DNA of 64,000 nt from Plotosus lineatus (Eukaryota > Chordata > Actinopteri > Siluriformes > Plotosidae): assembly GCA_024760905.1 (NCBI GenBank), contig CM045735.1, positions 3,003,161 to 3,067,160 of the forward strand. The letters run 5' to 3'. Under the pieces are notes generated by a model. It did no database searches. It saw only the letters and a program-made list of their open reading frames with translations, and had not been told where the DNA came from. Every line of letters starts with the position of its first letter. The first letter of the stretch is position 1. Shown here piece after piece: positions 57,801 to 64,000 of the stretch. A program made the translations under genes and the position numbers.

Positions 57801-59336
57801 CATCATCACAAGGGTCAACACACACGTTATCATTCAGCTCCACACACTCAACTAGTTTTCATTCGGAACAGCCGGTTAGCCTAATGTGCATGTCTTGGGC
57901 TTGTGGGAGGAAAACCCGAGTACCCTGAGGAAACCCACACTAGTATGCAAAGCCCTGGACTCGAACCCAGGACCTACTTGCTGTGACAGGAGATGTGTTG
58001 CGTTAAAATGTGACTGCATTTTGAATGTAATGTCGACCTGTGAATCCTTGTATTATGATGATGATGATTTTGATTTTGTTTTCATATTGATTAGGCTCCA
58101 CCAGAAGATGGGATCAGGATCCGGAAAAGAGGGCGACCCCCTGGGAAGCGGAATGGTAAAATTTTGGCACGGGTAAAAGCTGGTAGACGCCCATTGCAGA
58201 TGAAAACTTCAAGCGAGAAAGTCGTGAGCAAAATCACCAAGGCGATCACCGTCATCCAGGAACTTGGAGTATCTCCGGCAGCCGCAGTCAGCGTCCACGC
58301 TCCCCAGGAGCATAAAAGCGAAGAAGATCTGACGTTGGAGCCAGAGAACAAAGTTTTACCTTCCAGCTTATCAAAGCAATCAAAGCTCCAGATTGGAGGC
58401 TCTATGGAAGCGTTCAGCCCGACTAAAGGCATGTGTCCACTGGATTTCTTCAGAGCTCAGCTGGGCTTCAGCGGCGTGACTGGTCCGGGGACAAGTCAGG
58501 AGGCATCGATCACAAGCCAAACCAAAGCCAGGAGTCCGGAAACGCCGGAGAATTTGCAGCATCAGTGTTCTGGGTGCAACTCGGTGCATCCCTCCTGGAC
58601 AGGAGGACCAAGAGAAGGTCTGACCGCCAGGCCTCCACTGCCTCCACTCAAGATCCTCCCATTGGACATCGACTGTAGTCTGCAGTTGCACCAACTGATG
58701 CACACGCGCCTCGGCACGGCACATATGAACACGTTCACCAAGCGTCTTTCGGAGGCGCTGGCTCAAGATCTTAGCAAGACCAACAGTCACGTGGCTCCTG
58801 TTTCTCCGGAGCAGGCTGTGCCTCTCAACTTGAGCAAGAAACCTACAACCAAGAGGTCTTCAGACGACGTGGATTCCCAGTGGCAAAGAGACTCTGAGGC
58901 CAAGCAGCCGAAGATGGAACCCATAGACCTTCGGCTGACTTTAAAGCAGAACCGAGGCTTCTCAGGACAGATGCTGGTCCAGGACGAGCCAGCGGATCTG
59001 ACATGTCCACACAGGGCCAGGGCTGTGCAGGACAGGACCAGCTTAGTCTTGACTGGATCTCAGGAGTCGCATTTATGCTCAAAATCCGAAGCTAAGCCAC
59101 CAACAGACTCGGTTTTCCCTTTCTTGTCATCAGGCCCCCCTCTCACTCACCGCGATGGCAATTCGCACCCCGTGGATCCGAAGCCGGACGAGTCCGTCAA
59201 GAGGATTGTGGTTAATCAGGCCACGGAATCTTGCCCTAAACACGATCAGCTCAACCAGCAGGTTCCTTACAAGGACTCCGGCGCACGAGATTATAAAATT
59301 CCTTCTTTCTTTTCCAAGCCGTCACAAAGCTGTTGA
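26953..59336 (+). CDS. ARID5-family AT-rich interaction domain protein (ARID5B-like; possibly arid6)
   Basis: ARID5 proteins bind AT-rich DNA in the nucleus and act as transcriptional co-regulators; ARID5B works with the PHF2 demethylase. Ten exons (26953-26973, 29814-30074, 39632-39800, 39926-40162, 41065-41189, 42592-42736, 46707-46759, 48892-48989, 49187-49325, 58095-59336) join in phase to 830 codons with stop. The N terminus MEQNAIQ-WLGPPCCLRD matches the ARID5B start. Then follow a BAH-like region (about residues 8-230), an AT-hook-like GRPRKRRGR (about 239), the ARID domain (about 288-375), a second AT-hook KRGRPPGKR at the start of the last exon (about 426), and a 413-residue tail with PLNLS and PIDLRL motifs. 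Human ARID5B is longer (about 1190 residues). The uimc1 neighbourhood differs from human ARID5A and ARID5B, favouring a third fish paralogue (inference). Confidence 0.9.
26974..29813 (+). other. ARID5-family intron 1
   Basis: 2.8 kb, A/T-rich, with poly-T runs (28072-28088, 29458-29481, 29550-29567) and short TA/GT runs. No transposon or exon was recognised, unlike most other introns here. Regulatory elements may lie in it, but none can be named. Confidence 0.6.
29814..30074 (+). CDS. ARID5-family exon 2 (BAH-like N-terminal region)
   Basis: Acceptor 'ttttggtcag', donor 'ggggag|gtaaac', 87 codons in phase 0. Conserved landmarks are WLGPPC, FYKS, LGEFYYVRC, ICIAE-type VCIAEITLLWED and LYYRPEDTPKGR. 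These match the ARID5B N-terminal BAH-like region. Confidence 0.93.
30111..30180. repeat. (GT)n microsatellite
   Basis: GT run with GC interruptions starting 37 bases after the exon 2 donor. Confidence 0.95.
31898..32865 (+). mobile_element. Tigger-like MITE-R
   Basis: The left end 'ctacttacgaaatgaatctg' resembles 33460; the right end 'gtatgcccactg' precedes TA. Inside are CA and CT runs and 'gaatgcgggctccgcccaca', which recurs inverted at 51900-51925. No transposase is left. Confidence 0.7.
33460..34110 (+). mobile_element. Chimeric MITE: MITE-R left part joined to MITE-S right part
   Basis: The left end 'cagtcggcccccaacttacg' follows TA, and 33460-33755 matches the MITE-R start at 31898. 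From 'ccatgtgctaaa' (33761) onward it matches MITE-S at 38733-39060 ('aaccattccact'-like, 'cctgggcgcttatcac'). The switch lies in a 12-base word shared with MITE-S. Confidence 0.72.
34428..34492 (-). repeat. SINE-A head fragment
   Basis: 'gcttgaacccccaacctta', 'ggatcagtgatccagcac' and 'ctaggccaccactacccc' are the reversed SINE-A tRNA-like head. Confidence 0.75.
35953..37184 (-). repeat. SINE-A/SINE-B-tail composite split by a LINE insertion
   Basis: The SINE-B-type tail is at 35953-36092 and the SINE-A body and head at 36848-37184. The body section is partly duplicated (36855-36975 and 36976-37060). Between the halves sits a LINE fragment (36093-36847). The word AGAAACAC on both edges of the LINE may be its target-site duplication. 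Confidence 0.75.
36093..36847 (-). mobile_element. LINE 3' fragment (RTE/Rex-like, family uncertain)
   Basis: The minus strand encodes the end of a LINE reverse transcriptase: GKRPRGRLRTRQRDYVSQLV and WERLDVLPEELKEVAG, with an upstream part including LPQVGEFKYL. The frame is broken several times and the copy is 5' truncated. It differs from the main RTE of this window. Confidence 0.75.
37345..37391. repeat. (GT)n/(GC) microsatellite
   Basis: GT run passing into GCGTGCGCGC. Confidence 0.93.
37802..37962 (+). mobile_element. MITE-P left end, truncated
   Basis: 'cagtggtcccttgaattacg' after TA, then 'tcttttataacgag' and 'tttacgagctctgctgggg', as at 12466-12600. The right side is lost near 37962. 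Confidence 0.75.
38070..38195. repeat. 30-bp minisatellite, about four units
   Basis: Imperfect 30-base units built on 'ggaggattcgagatgatcct'. Because 30 is a multiple of 3, each frame stays open with a 10-residue period, but there is no start, splice context or homology to suggest coding. Confidence 0.88.
38245..39061 (+). mobile_element. MITE-S / decayed Tigger-like transposon
   Basis: The ends 'accatatttgacgtaataag' and (reverse complement of the right end) 'accgtattcgatgtgataag' are imperfect inverted repeats. Inside, 38473-38670 reads CFKKHENILL...LWDALNEWSDEPDV openly, possibly a remnant of a pogo/Tigger transposase C terminus; the match is weak. Confidence 0.65.
39632..39800 (+). CDS. 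ARID5-family exon 3
   Basis: Acceptor 'tgtgtgccag', donor 'agcaatg|gtatgc'. DEVIGVSKKVVVRVEHLMKW is the counterpart of DEVIAVSEKVVVKLEDLVKW in ARID5B. The remaining 36 codons are a variable linker. Confidence 0.93.
39926..40162 (+). CDS. ARID5-family exon 4
   Basis: Acceptor 'cttccccag', donor 'agtttg|gtgagt'. Landmarks VLSYPQYCRFRSLQKRIQ and RILYCRDTFSHPNL match ARID5B strongly. Phase 1 in and out. Confidence 0.94.
40357..40632. repeat. Tandem array of X-box-like motifs
   Basis: Eight copies of a 14-base motif close to GTTGCTATAGTAAC start at 40357, 40425, 40450, 40480, 40511, 40542, 40573 and 40619. Five successive ones are about 31 bases apart. The motif resembles the RFX-binding X-box (GTTGCC ... 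GGCAAC half-sites). It lies 195 bases after exon 4. Confidence 0.85.
40690..40930 (+). repeat. SINE-B, 5' truncated
   Basis: 'cttgtgtgggtttcctccag', 'aactgcccctaggtg' and 'gttcagggtgtactg' in SINE-B order, ending in a C-run and 'gaaaatgaataaa'. Confidence 0.78.
41065..41189 (+). CDS. ARID5-family exon 5 with AT-hook
   Basis: Acceptor 'ctgtctcag'. It encodes (G)CLSVSLKGRPRKRRGRDGDS... with an AT-hook-like core GRPRKRRGR, matching LKGRPRKKK of ARID5B. The open frame would stop at 41199, so a donor must precede it. 'actcgt|gtattt' at 41190 gives the phase needed by exon 6, though GTATTT is a weak donor. Confidence 0.82.
41435..41503. repeat. (TA)n microsatellite
   Basis: About 34 TA units inside the MITE-T element. 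Confidence 0.96.
41580..41630 (-). ncRNA. Hammerhead-like / Penelope-element fragment
   Basis: On the minus strand CACCTGAAGA is followed by a short self-complementary stretch (GAGG...CCTC) and CGAAAC. This is the order CUGANGA, stem II, GAAA of hammerhead ribozymes carried by Penelope-like elements. Stems I and III are not convincing; activity is unproven. Confidence 0.35.
42592..42736 (+). CDS. ARID5-family exon 6 (start of ARID domain)
   Basis: Acceptor 'cacctgtgcag', donor 'aaaaaga|gtcagt'. FLDQLYLFMERRGSPICKVP and NLGFKK correspond to FLVALYKYMKERKTPIERIP and YLGFKQ of ARID5B, helices 1-2 of the ARID fold. The last base A joins 'tc' of exon 7 to make the conserved Ile. Confidence 0.93.
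42812..45427 (+). mobile_element. RTE LINE copy, 5' truncated, with target-site duplication
   Basis: Flanked by an exact 19-base repeat GTGTGGACATCTGGCTTGT (42793-42811 and 45428-45446). It encodes the RTE endonuclease and RT in pieces: FNVVSACAPQAGC, VMGRFGIQDRNTEGQ, GKAVGPDDIPVEVWKCLGEV, FADDIVIC, AEMKMFRFSLGV. At least eight frame breaks are seen. It starts around the endonuclease codons and ends in 'ggaatagacgaaaggaaaag'. Confidence 0.92.
45473..45505. repeat. (ATT)n microsatellite
   Basis: About eleven ATT units next to the MITE-P start at 45510. Confidence 0.95.
45510..46616 (-). mobile_element. MITE-P full-length copy with nested RTE fragment
   Basis: TA-flanked ends 'cagtgatacctcatctaaag' and 'cgtaagtcaaggtatcactg'. 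Interior words run in the reverse order of 12466-13846. The RTE fragment 45709-45851 has inserted into it. No transposase is present. Confidence 0.83.
45709..45851 (+). mobile_element. Very short 5'-truncated RTE insertion
   Basis: Only the last 140 bases of the RTE element ([20 protein letters not shown] coding, then 'agggaacagccgaaagga' and AAG repeats). Both sides carry AAACATGTAAAAACAAA, a 17-base target-site duplication (near 45693-45709 and 45852-45868). Confidence 0.88.
46707..46759 (+). CDS. ARID5-family exon 7 (ARID domain)
   Basis: Acceptor 'cttgtctgcag', donor 'gaaacg|gtatct'. It encodes (I)DLFLMYSVVNKMGGYET, the counterpart of INLWTMFQAAQKLGGYET. It carries the conserved GGYE of ARID helix 5. 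Confidence 0.94.
46952..47245 (+). repeat. SINE-B full copy
   Basis: Head 'ggtggcgcagtggttagcac', B-box-like 'ttgggtttgattcccagg', then 'gtttcctcccaccatc' and the tail 'ccagcctctccgcgactc'. Confidence 0.83.
47381..48247. repeat. Long imperfect inverted repeat
   Basis: 47381-47460 matches the reverse complement of 48168-48247, and 47560-47720 matches the reverse complement of about 47975-48140 ('gacatcggagtcttcggg' against 'cccgaagactccgatgtc'). The loop holds the LINE fragment at 47750-47960. Confidence 0.82.
47750..47960 (-). mobile_element. LINE endonuclease-domain fragment
   Basis: The minus strand reads VQSLQNKMDKLHARIAAQRD then LCFCETWLQESTPDE, the start of an AP endonuclease of an L2/CR1-like LINE (CFTETWL motif). 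Only about 60 residues remain. Confidence 0.7.
48892..48989 (+). CDS. ARID5-family exon 8 (ARID domain)
   Basis: Acceptor 'gtacctgcag', donor 'tgaaaa|gtgagt'. It encodes VTSQRLWKAVYNELGGSPGS and TSAATCTRKHYEK, the most conserved part of the ARID fold (W-K...YDELGG.PGSTSAATCTRRHYE). Confidence 0.96.
48996..49103. repeat. (CT)n/(CTGT)n microsatellite
   Basis: Interrupted CT and CTGT runs in intron 8. Confidence 0.93.
49187..49325 (+). CDS. ARID5-family exon 9, ends at a GC donor
   Basis: Acceptor 'ttgtattgcag'. It encodes LLMPYEQHVKGGNQQLSKPK..., the end of the ARID domain (LPYERFIKGEEDKPLP in ARID5B) and a basic linker. It ends TGTCAG|GCAAGT, a GC-AG donor with otherwise perfect consensus. 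Phase 0 fits the last exon. Confidence 0.88.
49440..50451 (-). mobile_element. Tc1 copy, 3' truncated
   Basis: Same family as 17756-19236. It lacks the end of the transposase after HGITGL and that side's inverted terminus. The right terminus '...ggaaggactag' plus TA is intact. It shares the in-frame TGA (49966-49968) and has an extra internal deletion near 49918. Confidence 0.92.
50657..51862 (+). mobile_element. CR1/jockey-type LINE 3' fragment
   Basis: It encodes reverse transcriptase in three frames: FDFQKAFDTVPHERL, GVPQGSVLGPLLFLIYINDL, VKFADDTKLGG, then EKDLGVMVDQSL, and YRSKDVVLLLYNTLVRPHLE to QRRATKLNPG. It ends with 'gaatggcctgttctcacc' and (TTATG)n repeats, the usual 3' end of these LINEs. 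It is 5' truncated and inactive. Confidence 0.88.
51942..52035. repeat. (GA)n/(GT)n/(CG)n microsatellites
   Basis: Successive GA, GT and GC runs inside the MITE-R-like element. Confidence 0.9.
54270..54560 (-). repeat. SINE-D copy
   Basis: The tail at the left ('ctggctcatcaggaccgg', 'gttcaactcctcctggaag') and the tRNA-like head at the right ('gattcaaactcacaacctg', 'gagcaccggtcc'), in the order of 55498-55793. Confidence 0.75.
54635..54760 (-). repeat. SINE-B tail fragment
   Basis: 'taattagggtcgcctgaggg' to 'aggggcaaaatgactgag', a worn SINE-B tail. Confidence 0.6.
54795..54830. repeat. (GT)n microsatellite
   Basis: GT run followed by a G-run next to a SINE-B head. Confidence 0.95.
54838..55150 (+). 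repeat. SINE-B copy
   Basis: Head 'gggcagtggcgtggtgttta', then 'cctcacagcaagaaggtcc', 'tcctcccacagtccaaaaac' and the tail 'cagcttccctgtgacgct'. A (GA)n run sits inside. Confidence 0.8.
55498..55793 (-). repeat. SINE-D, most complete copy
   Basis: Minus strand: head 'ggggccggtggtgtagtgat' with B-box-like 'ggttgtgtgttcaaatccc', a middle with 'cctctgttcagccagcagt', and the tail ending 'ggtgtaaaaagccc'. Reference copy for the SINE-D fragments here. Confidence 0.82.
56469..57256 (+). mobile_element. Tigger-like MITE-U
   Basis: TA-flanked ends 'cagtgatacctcagctcacg' and 'cgtcagcggaggttttactg'. Subterminal 'gaggcgaaaagttcgt' occurs near both ends (56517 and 57210). A transposase is not visible. 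It is inside the last intron of the ARID gene. Confidence 0.8.
57281..57592 (+). repeat. SINE-A with RTE-type tail and exact target duplication
   Basis: Bounded by TAAATACCTACTGAAGG on both sides (57264-57280 and 57593-57609). It has head, body ('tgtctacggtgagaggttca') and tail 'caggaaggggatccgac', then a shortened 'aaaaaaccgaaaggaaa'. Its exact duplication suggests a fairly recent insertion. Confidence 0.92.
57795..57990 (-). repeat. SINE-B copy, head side
   Basis: 'cttgtgggaggaaaacccga', 'gactcgaacccaggaccta' and 'cttgctgtgac' in reversed SINE-B order. It ends about 105 bases before the last exon. Confidence 0.78.
58095..59336 (+). CDS. ARID5-family last exon
   Basis: Acceptor 'atattgattag'; stop TGA at 59334-59336; 413 codons. 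It opens with IRIRKRGRPPGKRNG, an AT-hook. It is otherwise Ser/Pro-rich and probably disordered. Conserved-looking islands are PLDFFRAQLGFSGV, LHQLMHTRLGTAHMNTFTKR, PLNLSKK (58821-58841) and PIDLRLTLKQ. Translation starts from the exon 9 frame; an ORF search reports only the part from 58164. GC content is clearly higher than in the flanking introns. Confidence 0.93.
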   Translation, partial: APPEDGIRIRKRGRPPGKRNGKILARVKAGRRPLQMKTSSEKVVSKITKAITVIQELGVSPAAAVSVHAPQEHKSEEDLTLEPENKVLPSSLSKQSKLQIGGSMEAFSPTKGMCPLDFFRAQLGFSGVTGPGTSQEASITSQTKARSPETPENLQHQCSGCNSVHPSWTGGPREGLTARPPLPPLKILPLDIDCSLQLHQLMHTRLGTAHMNTFTKRLSEALAQDLSKTNSHVAPVSPEQAVPLNLSKKPTTKRSSDDVDSQWQRDSEAKQPKMEPIDLRLTLKQNRGFSGQMLVQDEPADLTCPHRARAVQDRTSLVLTGSQESHLCSKSEAKPPTDSVFPFLSSGPPLTHRDGNSHPVDPKPDESVKRIVVNQATESCPKHDQLNQQVPYKDSGARDYKIPSFFSKPSQSC

Positions 59337-60658
59337 CCTTCAGCCATCGAAGCCTGGCCCACATCACATCTTCACTCCACAGCCGTATATCTGCTCTCTG
59401 GACACTTTAACAGGAACGCCACTCGTCCATTCCTTGAAGTGGCGATAAATCATCCAGTCACGTCGCTACAGAGCTTTGGGAAACGTTCAGATCAAAGCCC
59501 AGAGAGAATCGTGCTCAGGTGTCTGATTTACCTGCACAGGGTACGATCAGCTGCGTTTTATTGGCTGATGATTCGAACCCGGTGGCACAGTGACGTGCTG
59601 CTGTCGCTCATCCACCTCGTCCCACGGTGCAGCGACACACTTTTCTGTTCGGCATGGCTGTAAAAAAGCAGCTCTTTGAGTTTACTGTATCTCAAACTTC
59701 TATTCGTTTTTTTTTTCTTTTTCTTTTAACTAAATTGTGATCCTAATGTTGTGATCGTTACCTTAAGCGCCGCTGTGCCGTGAATGGCTGATTGAATTAT
59801 CAGCATTAATGAGCAAGAGTACAGATATTTCTATTAAAGTGACCAGGTGGATGAGTATCGAAAACACTACTACTGTACCCCTATACCTGTGGTTTTAATC
59901 AAAGTACCTGCGGAGGACTTTAATCTACTTTACTCTTTTATTTTCTCGCAATAAAATTTGTGCGTCGGACTTTAGCGGCTTAGCCGACGGCGGTCAGGTG
60001 ACCTGACTTGGGGAACTGTGTTCTCTACACATATACATGGTGCTGATATTTTGACAGGAATTCCGAGTCCTATAATTGAAGTCATAAATACGTGGGTTAA
60101 CTTATACAACGCAATCCGCAGGAATTCGGTCGCTACTGTAACGTTCTTTTCTTTCTGTAACAGTCATAAATATGCTGTTTTAAACTTGTTATTGCATTAT
60201 ATATTAATTATAAGCATTTTATTACATGATAGGGTTCTCTTTTTATTCATTTTTCTTTTCGTTCCTCCGGTGACACTGTAAACATTTATTTGTTCTGTGT
60301 TTCAAGAGGAGGTTCTGGTGGCTGTTCTTATTAAATTTACCCAATTAGTTATTTTATTGTTTTCTTTTAAGTGTCTTAAACTGTTGTCATGGAATTGAGA
60401 TGTGTGTACTTATACGGGTCTGATCCCCAAACTGGTTCTGAAATGTGTGAAACTGACCTTTACATTTTCTGCAAATTCAGAAAAAATAGTTTTTTCCTTT
60501 TTTTTAAAAATGTTTGAAGCAGTAAATCCTGGTGGATGCAGGATCAAGTTCCTCGGAGAAGCGGCATCATCAAATTATCAGTAGGATGACTCAGTCAGTC
60601 AGTAACACGGACAGAATGAACTGCCATCCATTCACTGATAATAACTTTAGATAATAAA
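59337..60658 (+). other. Probable 3' UTR of the ARID5-family gene
   Basis: Repeat-free stretch after the stop codon. AATAAA occurs at 59950-59955 and 60653-60658; either could direct polyadenylation. No other gene was seen. Confidence 0.5.
59950..59955 (+). terminator. Candidate polyadenylation signal
   Basis: Canonical AATAAA 614 bases after the ARID-gene stop. A second one is at 60653-60658. Confidence 0.45.
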
Positions 60659-61187
60659 GAGCATGTCAAATGCCATCAACTGGCACAGTGTAACTAATCA
60701 CACAATCATTACCCGAAGTCGATAAATCACGATCCATCAGTGATGGGTGGGACCACAAGGTACACAGTGTAACATGGACAGGAAACGTTACGTACATCAT
60801 TGACCTTGTTTGAAGTCTGGTGTTTATGTAACAAATTTTCCACACATGTAGATTCCGTGGTTCATTGTGCAGCACTTGCGCTCCGATTCATGTGGTTATC
60901 GGCCCTGTGGAGGCCTTAGCAGTGGCTTAGGGGGACTTGAATGAATGAGGCCGTTCTCTCATCACAAAATTGAGCATGAAAAAGGTGTAAATTCGGAAAT
61001 ATTTGAATTATTTCAAAAATTGTGTTCACCACATGTACATACTTTGATATGATATTTTATCCCAGGCATGTACTAAAGATTTTGATGCGTCAATTTATAA
61101 ATAAACTTGGGACATGGAAATATTTTCAAGTTTGAATTTGGGTCGTTGGAAAATACCAATTTTGTGATCAGACCCATGTAAGTAGAG

Positions 61188-61235
<48 letters not shown>

Positions 61236-61470
61236 TGCTATGGAAAGAATTTAATGGTCACCTTAAAAAGTGCGCTCTTATTTTTTCCCATGGCATATAT
61301 GTAATATTTTAGCTAAACGTTTTATGGTAGGTAAATTAGTTGTTGGGCTTGTTTTTTGTTTCATACACGTCTTCCTGAACATGTTTACAGAGCCGTTGAT
61401 ACACAGATGTCGGGAGAGTTGCTTTAACAGGTGTGTTTCTGTCCAGTTGTTATTATCTTTATCATTGTTC
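60659..61470. other. 3' flank, no gene recognised
   Basis: Unique-looking sequence with a (GT)n run at 61190-61231. No exon or transposon was identified. Confidence 0.5.
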
Positions 61471-61808
61471 ATTCATTCGTTTTCTGAGCTGCTTTATCCT
61501 AATTAGGGTCGCGGGGAGGCTGGTGCCTATCCCAGCCAAGGCTGGTTGAGGGAAGAGTGCATCCTGGACTGGGCTCTCCAGGCCATCGCAGGGCAGAAAC
61601 GCTGACGGCTATGCAGCTCCGCTTGTTGAAAGTCAGCAATGGTTCTTTTAAAGGAACCTCGCACCACAGACAGTAAGAGCCACGGCCGGCCTTTGATAAC
61701 CCGGGTAGAGCACTGGGGGAACAGCAGTGACGACCTGGTGATAGAGGGGCTTGAAGCTCCAACCTTAGGATCAGCATTCCAGCACCTTACCACCGGGTCA
61801 CCACTGCC
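61470..61808 (-). repeat. SINE-A head and body with a SINE-B tail
   Basis: Tail 'gggtcgcggggaggctggtg' at the left; body 'ggttcttttaaaggaacctc' and 'cctttgataacccggg'; head at the right ('ccttaggatcagcattccag'). Same composite as 21285-21598. Confidence 0.83.
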
Positions 61809-61823
61809 CTATTATTATTACTA

Positions 61824-61854
<31 letters not shown>

Positions 61855-61861
61855 TATTATT
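61809..61861. repeat. (ATT)n microsatellite
   Basis: ATT run with two ACT interruptions directly beside the SINE head. Confidence 0.95.
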
Positions 61862-61957
61862 AAAATAAATAATGCAAATGTCTGGAGACGTTTATATACT
61901 TTTTAAGATTACTTATTAATTTATTGTAATATCCATGCAGCTGAGTTGCCTTTTTAA

Positions 61958-61962
<5 letters not shown>

Positions 61963-62023
<61 letters not shown>
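61963..62023. repeat. (TA)n microsatellite
   Basis: About 30 TA units. Confidence 0.96.
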
Positions 62024-62026
<3 letters not shown>

Positions 62027-62285
62027 CCCTTTACATTCCATTTCTCCGTCTGGCTTGACATTACTGAGAATTTCCGTGAGCAGATTAAATGATCCCGCAG
62101 TTCTTTAATCGATCGCTTTATTTAATCTCACAGTCTTGTCATTTATTTTATTTTTTAAGTGAAATTTTTTCTAATTCCACTCCTGTTTGAAAAGGTATTT
62201 GCTGACAGTCTTTGACATGCATGCTGGATTTAGCTACTTTCAAACCCCCTGCTCATGAAAAGTTCATTTTTTTTGTGGTTGTTTT

Positions 62286-62320
<35 letters not shown>

Positions 62321-62858
62321 CTCCAATAAAAATGTTATTCCTGTACCACATCACATTGAAAAGTGTGCTAGGAACACACTCCTTTATTTGTAAATGTTCT
62401 TTCTTCCCCCATTTCCTTTTTTTTTTTTTTTTAACTAGACCTATTTAAAGGAACTGGAGTCATGGACAGATCACCATTACAACACTGAATATTTATATTA
62501 TAAAAAATAAAATTGTTACTCACTTTGGTGCCTCATGTCGTGCCTGCACTGCGCCTTTTTGGCCACCAGGTGGAGCCGTTTCTTCATGTGTTTGCTCTCT
62601 TCGGCGTCTCAGAGATTTGCTGGAGTACATGATCTGTTCCACCATTTTGGAATTAATGTGTTTCACTTTTTCCTGTACAGGAGGAAATATTATTTTGTAA
62701 AATGGCTGTCGTTACTGCATTTAGTACACAAACACCGCTTGGGATATTTGTCTTGAGCGGATGCAGTGCTGAACAGAACAATAGTTTCTAGTTTTAATCA
62801 TTTGTGTAGACTTCTGTTCCCTTCAGGCAGTGTCCGAACAACTTTTCAATAACTGAGC

Positions 62859-62890
<32 letters not shown>

Positions 62891-63394
62891 CGTGCGCGCT
62901 CTCAGCTGTTTGGTTTGCACAAGTCAACACTCCCACCCCAGGACACCCCCCCCCCACCTATCCAGTTGCTGTCAGAGCAAAGCTGGGGAGGAAATGAACA
63001 CATTCCATCTCCCTTTGGACGAAGGCCGTGTTCCACTCTTTAATCACCAACTTCAGCACACACTTCAGATACTGAATATCAACGATGTGCAAGTGCATTG
63101 GAAAAATAAAATAATAAAGGTGTTTGTGTTGAGCTTGCATGTGGTCCTCATGGGCAGGGCCTGCGGAGCGATTTGAAAAGTGTGGCAGAATAATAAACTG
63201 TTGAGATTTGAGATGATTTGAAACACTAATCCCATTGCTTGGGTTTGGAGAACGAGGCGTGTGCGATGTTCTGATCTCAGCCTTTTATACTTGTGTATGC
63301 ACCCAAGGACCAAGGCCTGACACGGCCGGCGTTTATATTCTTGTGCCGATGTTTGGAAGGCATGTTCTGGTCCGTTCCCTGTCAGGGAAAGTCT
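62024..63394. other. 3' flank, no gene recognised
   Basis: Poly-T runs (62288-62316, 62418-62434), a (GT)n run (62857-62888) and a C-run. No exon or known repeat was identified. Confidence 0.5.
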
Positions 63395-63612
63395 GTTGGG
63401 CTTTTTACACCCGAGCCGTAGCGGCTCATCAGGCCGGTGCTTGTCCCCGGTTTCCATAGCGTGAAGCTACTAGGAATTCAACTCCTGGATGGGACGCTCG
63501 TCCACCGCAGGTTACCTTCCCAGTATATTTATACTGGTCCCCATTTATACTGCTGGGTGAACAGAGGCACACTTGAGGTTGAGACCTTGCCCAGGGTTCT
63601 ATTCCCGAGAAG
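63395..63612 (-). repeat. SINE-D, head truncated
   Basis: 'ctttttacacccgagccgta', 'gctcatcaggccggtgctt' and 'gaacagaggcacacttgagg' match 55498-55720. The head side is missing. Confidence 0.8.
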
Positions 63613-63837
63613 GCAGCCACGACATGACTTGCTTGGTGCATTAGCGTTTACGGTACACGATGTACATGTAGGTTATACTAGGCTTGTACAAACTACACAT
63701 TTTAAACTATTTTCAGATGTCAGTGGATGTAATTAAACATTTTCTTTGGGTTGAGAAAAAGTAGTAGGGCTTTAGCCCCTCCCCCGTTCCGCGGCCCCTG
63801 AGTACTTGTCCAAAAATATTCACATGAGACATAAATG

Positions 63838-63960
63838 GCTGGTTCAAATTCCCCGTGAAGTTTGAGCGTCTTTGTTGGCCCTGTAATGGTTTTTCAAGCT
63901 GTTCAGGAGGCCCTCACAATCCTCAAGGTGTCCGAGGTCTGGGGTGGGTCTGTATCTTTT
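63838..63960 (+). repeat. SINE-B fragment
   Basis: 'tggttcaaattccccgtgaa' and 'gttggccctgtaatggtttt' to 'aagctgttcagg' follow SINE-B order with a gap in the middle. Confidence 0.55.
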
Positions 63961-64000
63961 TTTTTTTTTTTTTTTTTCCCCCCCTTCCCAAATAATGCAG

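Larger units (their letters stand above)
49326..58094 (+). other. ARID5-family last intron (8.8 kb)
   Basis: Repeats in it are listed separately. The stretch 52600-54265 shows no recognised gene. It contains 53600-53685 'aaatcgaggcaatacccacc', a likely hAT-type MITE end. The stretch 55800-56468 shows no feature. Confidence 0.6.

Overview
This window is vertebrate nuclear DNA, almost certainly from a ray-finned fish. It holds exon-intron genes with GT-AG introns and dense fish-type repeats: RTE-clade LINEs, tRNA-headed SINEs, Tc1 copies with a fish-typical transposase, pogo/Tigger-like elements with TA target sites, and long (TA)n and (GT)n runs. Nothing bacterial, viral or CRISPR-like was seen. 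The fish order cannot be fixed from the sequence.

Two genes lie head to tail on the + strand. The first (539-15487) is the 3' part of uimc1 (RAP80), the ubiquitin-binding subunit of the BRCA1-A DNA-repair complex. Thirteen exons join in one uninterrupted frame of 552 residues plus stop. They carry the Abraxas-interacting (AIR) block, two C-x2-C-x11-H-x3-C zinc fingers and the conserved C-terminal tail. The N-terminal exons with the ubiquitin-interacting motifs lie upstream of the window. The second gene (26953-59336) is a complete ARID5-family transcription regulator of ten coding exons and 829 residues: a BAH-like N-terminal region, AT-hooks, the ARID DNA-binding domain and a large last exon with PLNLS-type short motifs. 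It resembles ARID5B most, but its neighbour uimc1 is not the human neighbour of ARID5A or ARID5B, so it may be the third fish paralogue (arid6-like).

Layout: 1-15.5 kb, uimc1 with repeat-filled introns. 15.5-26.2 kb, intergenic: SINEs, a Tc1 copy, a nearly full-length RTE LINE on the minus strand and an inverted, internally deleted RTE derivative. 26.25-26.95 kb, promoter and 5' UTR of the ARID gene. 27-58 kb, its introns, holding many nested transposons. 59.3-64 kb, 3' UTR and flank with SINE fragments.

The most informative structure is in the repeats. One SINE family here (called SINE-A) is a tRNA-like head joined to pieces matching both ends of the resident RTE LINE. The same head and body also occur with a different tail borrowed from another SINE (SINE-B). 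Internally deleted RTE copies, a head-to-head RTE palindrome, an array of RFX X-box-like repeats inside the ARID gene, a GC-AG intron, and two Tc1 copies sharing one stop codon are also reported. SINE-A to SINE-D and MITE letters are labels local to this annotation.
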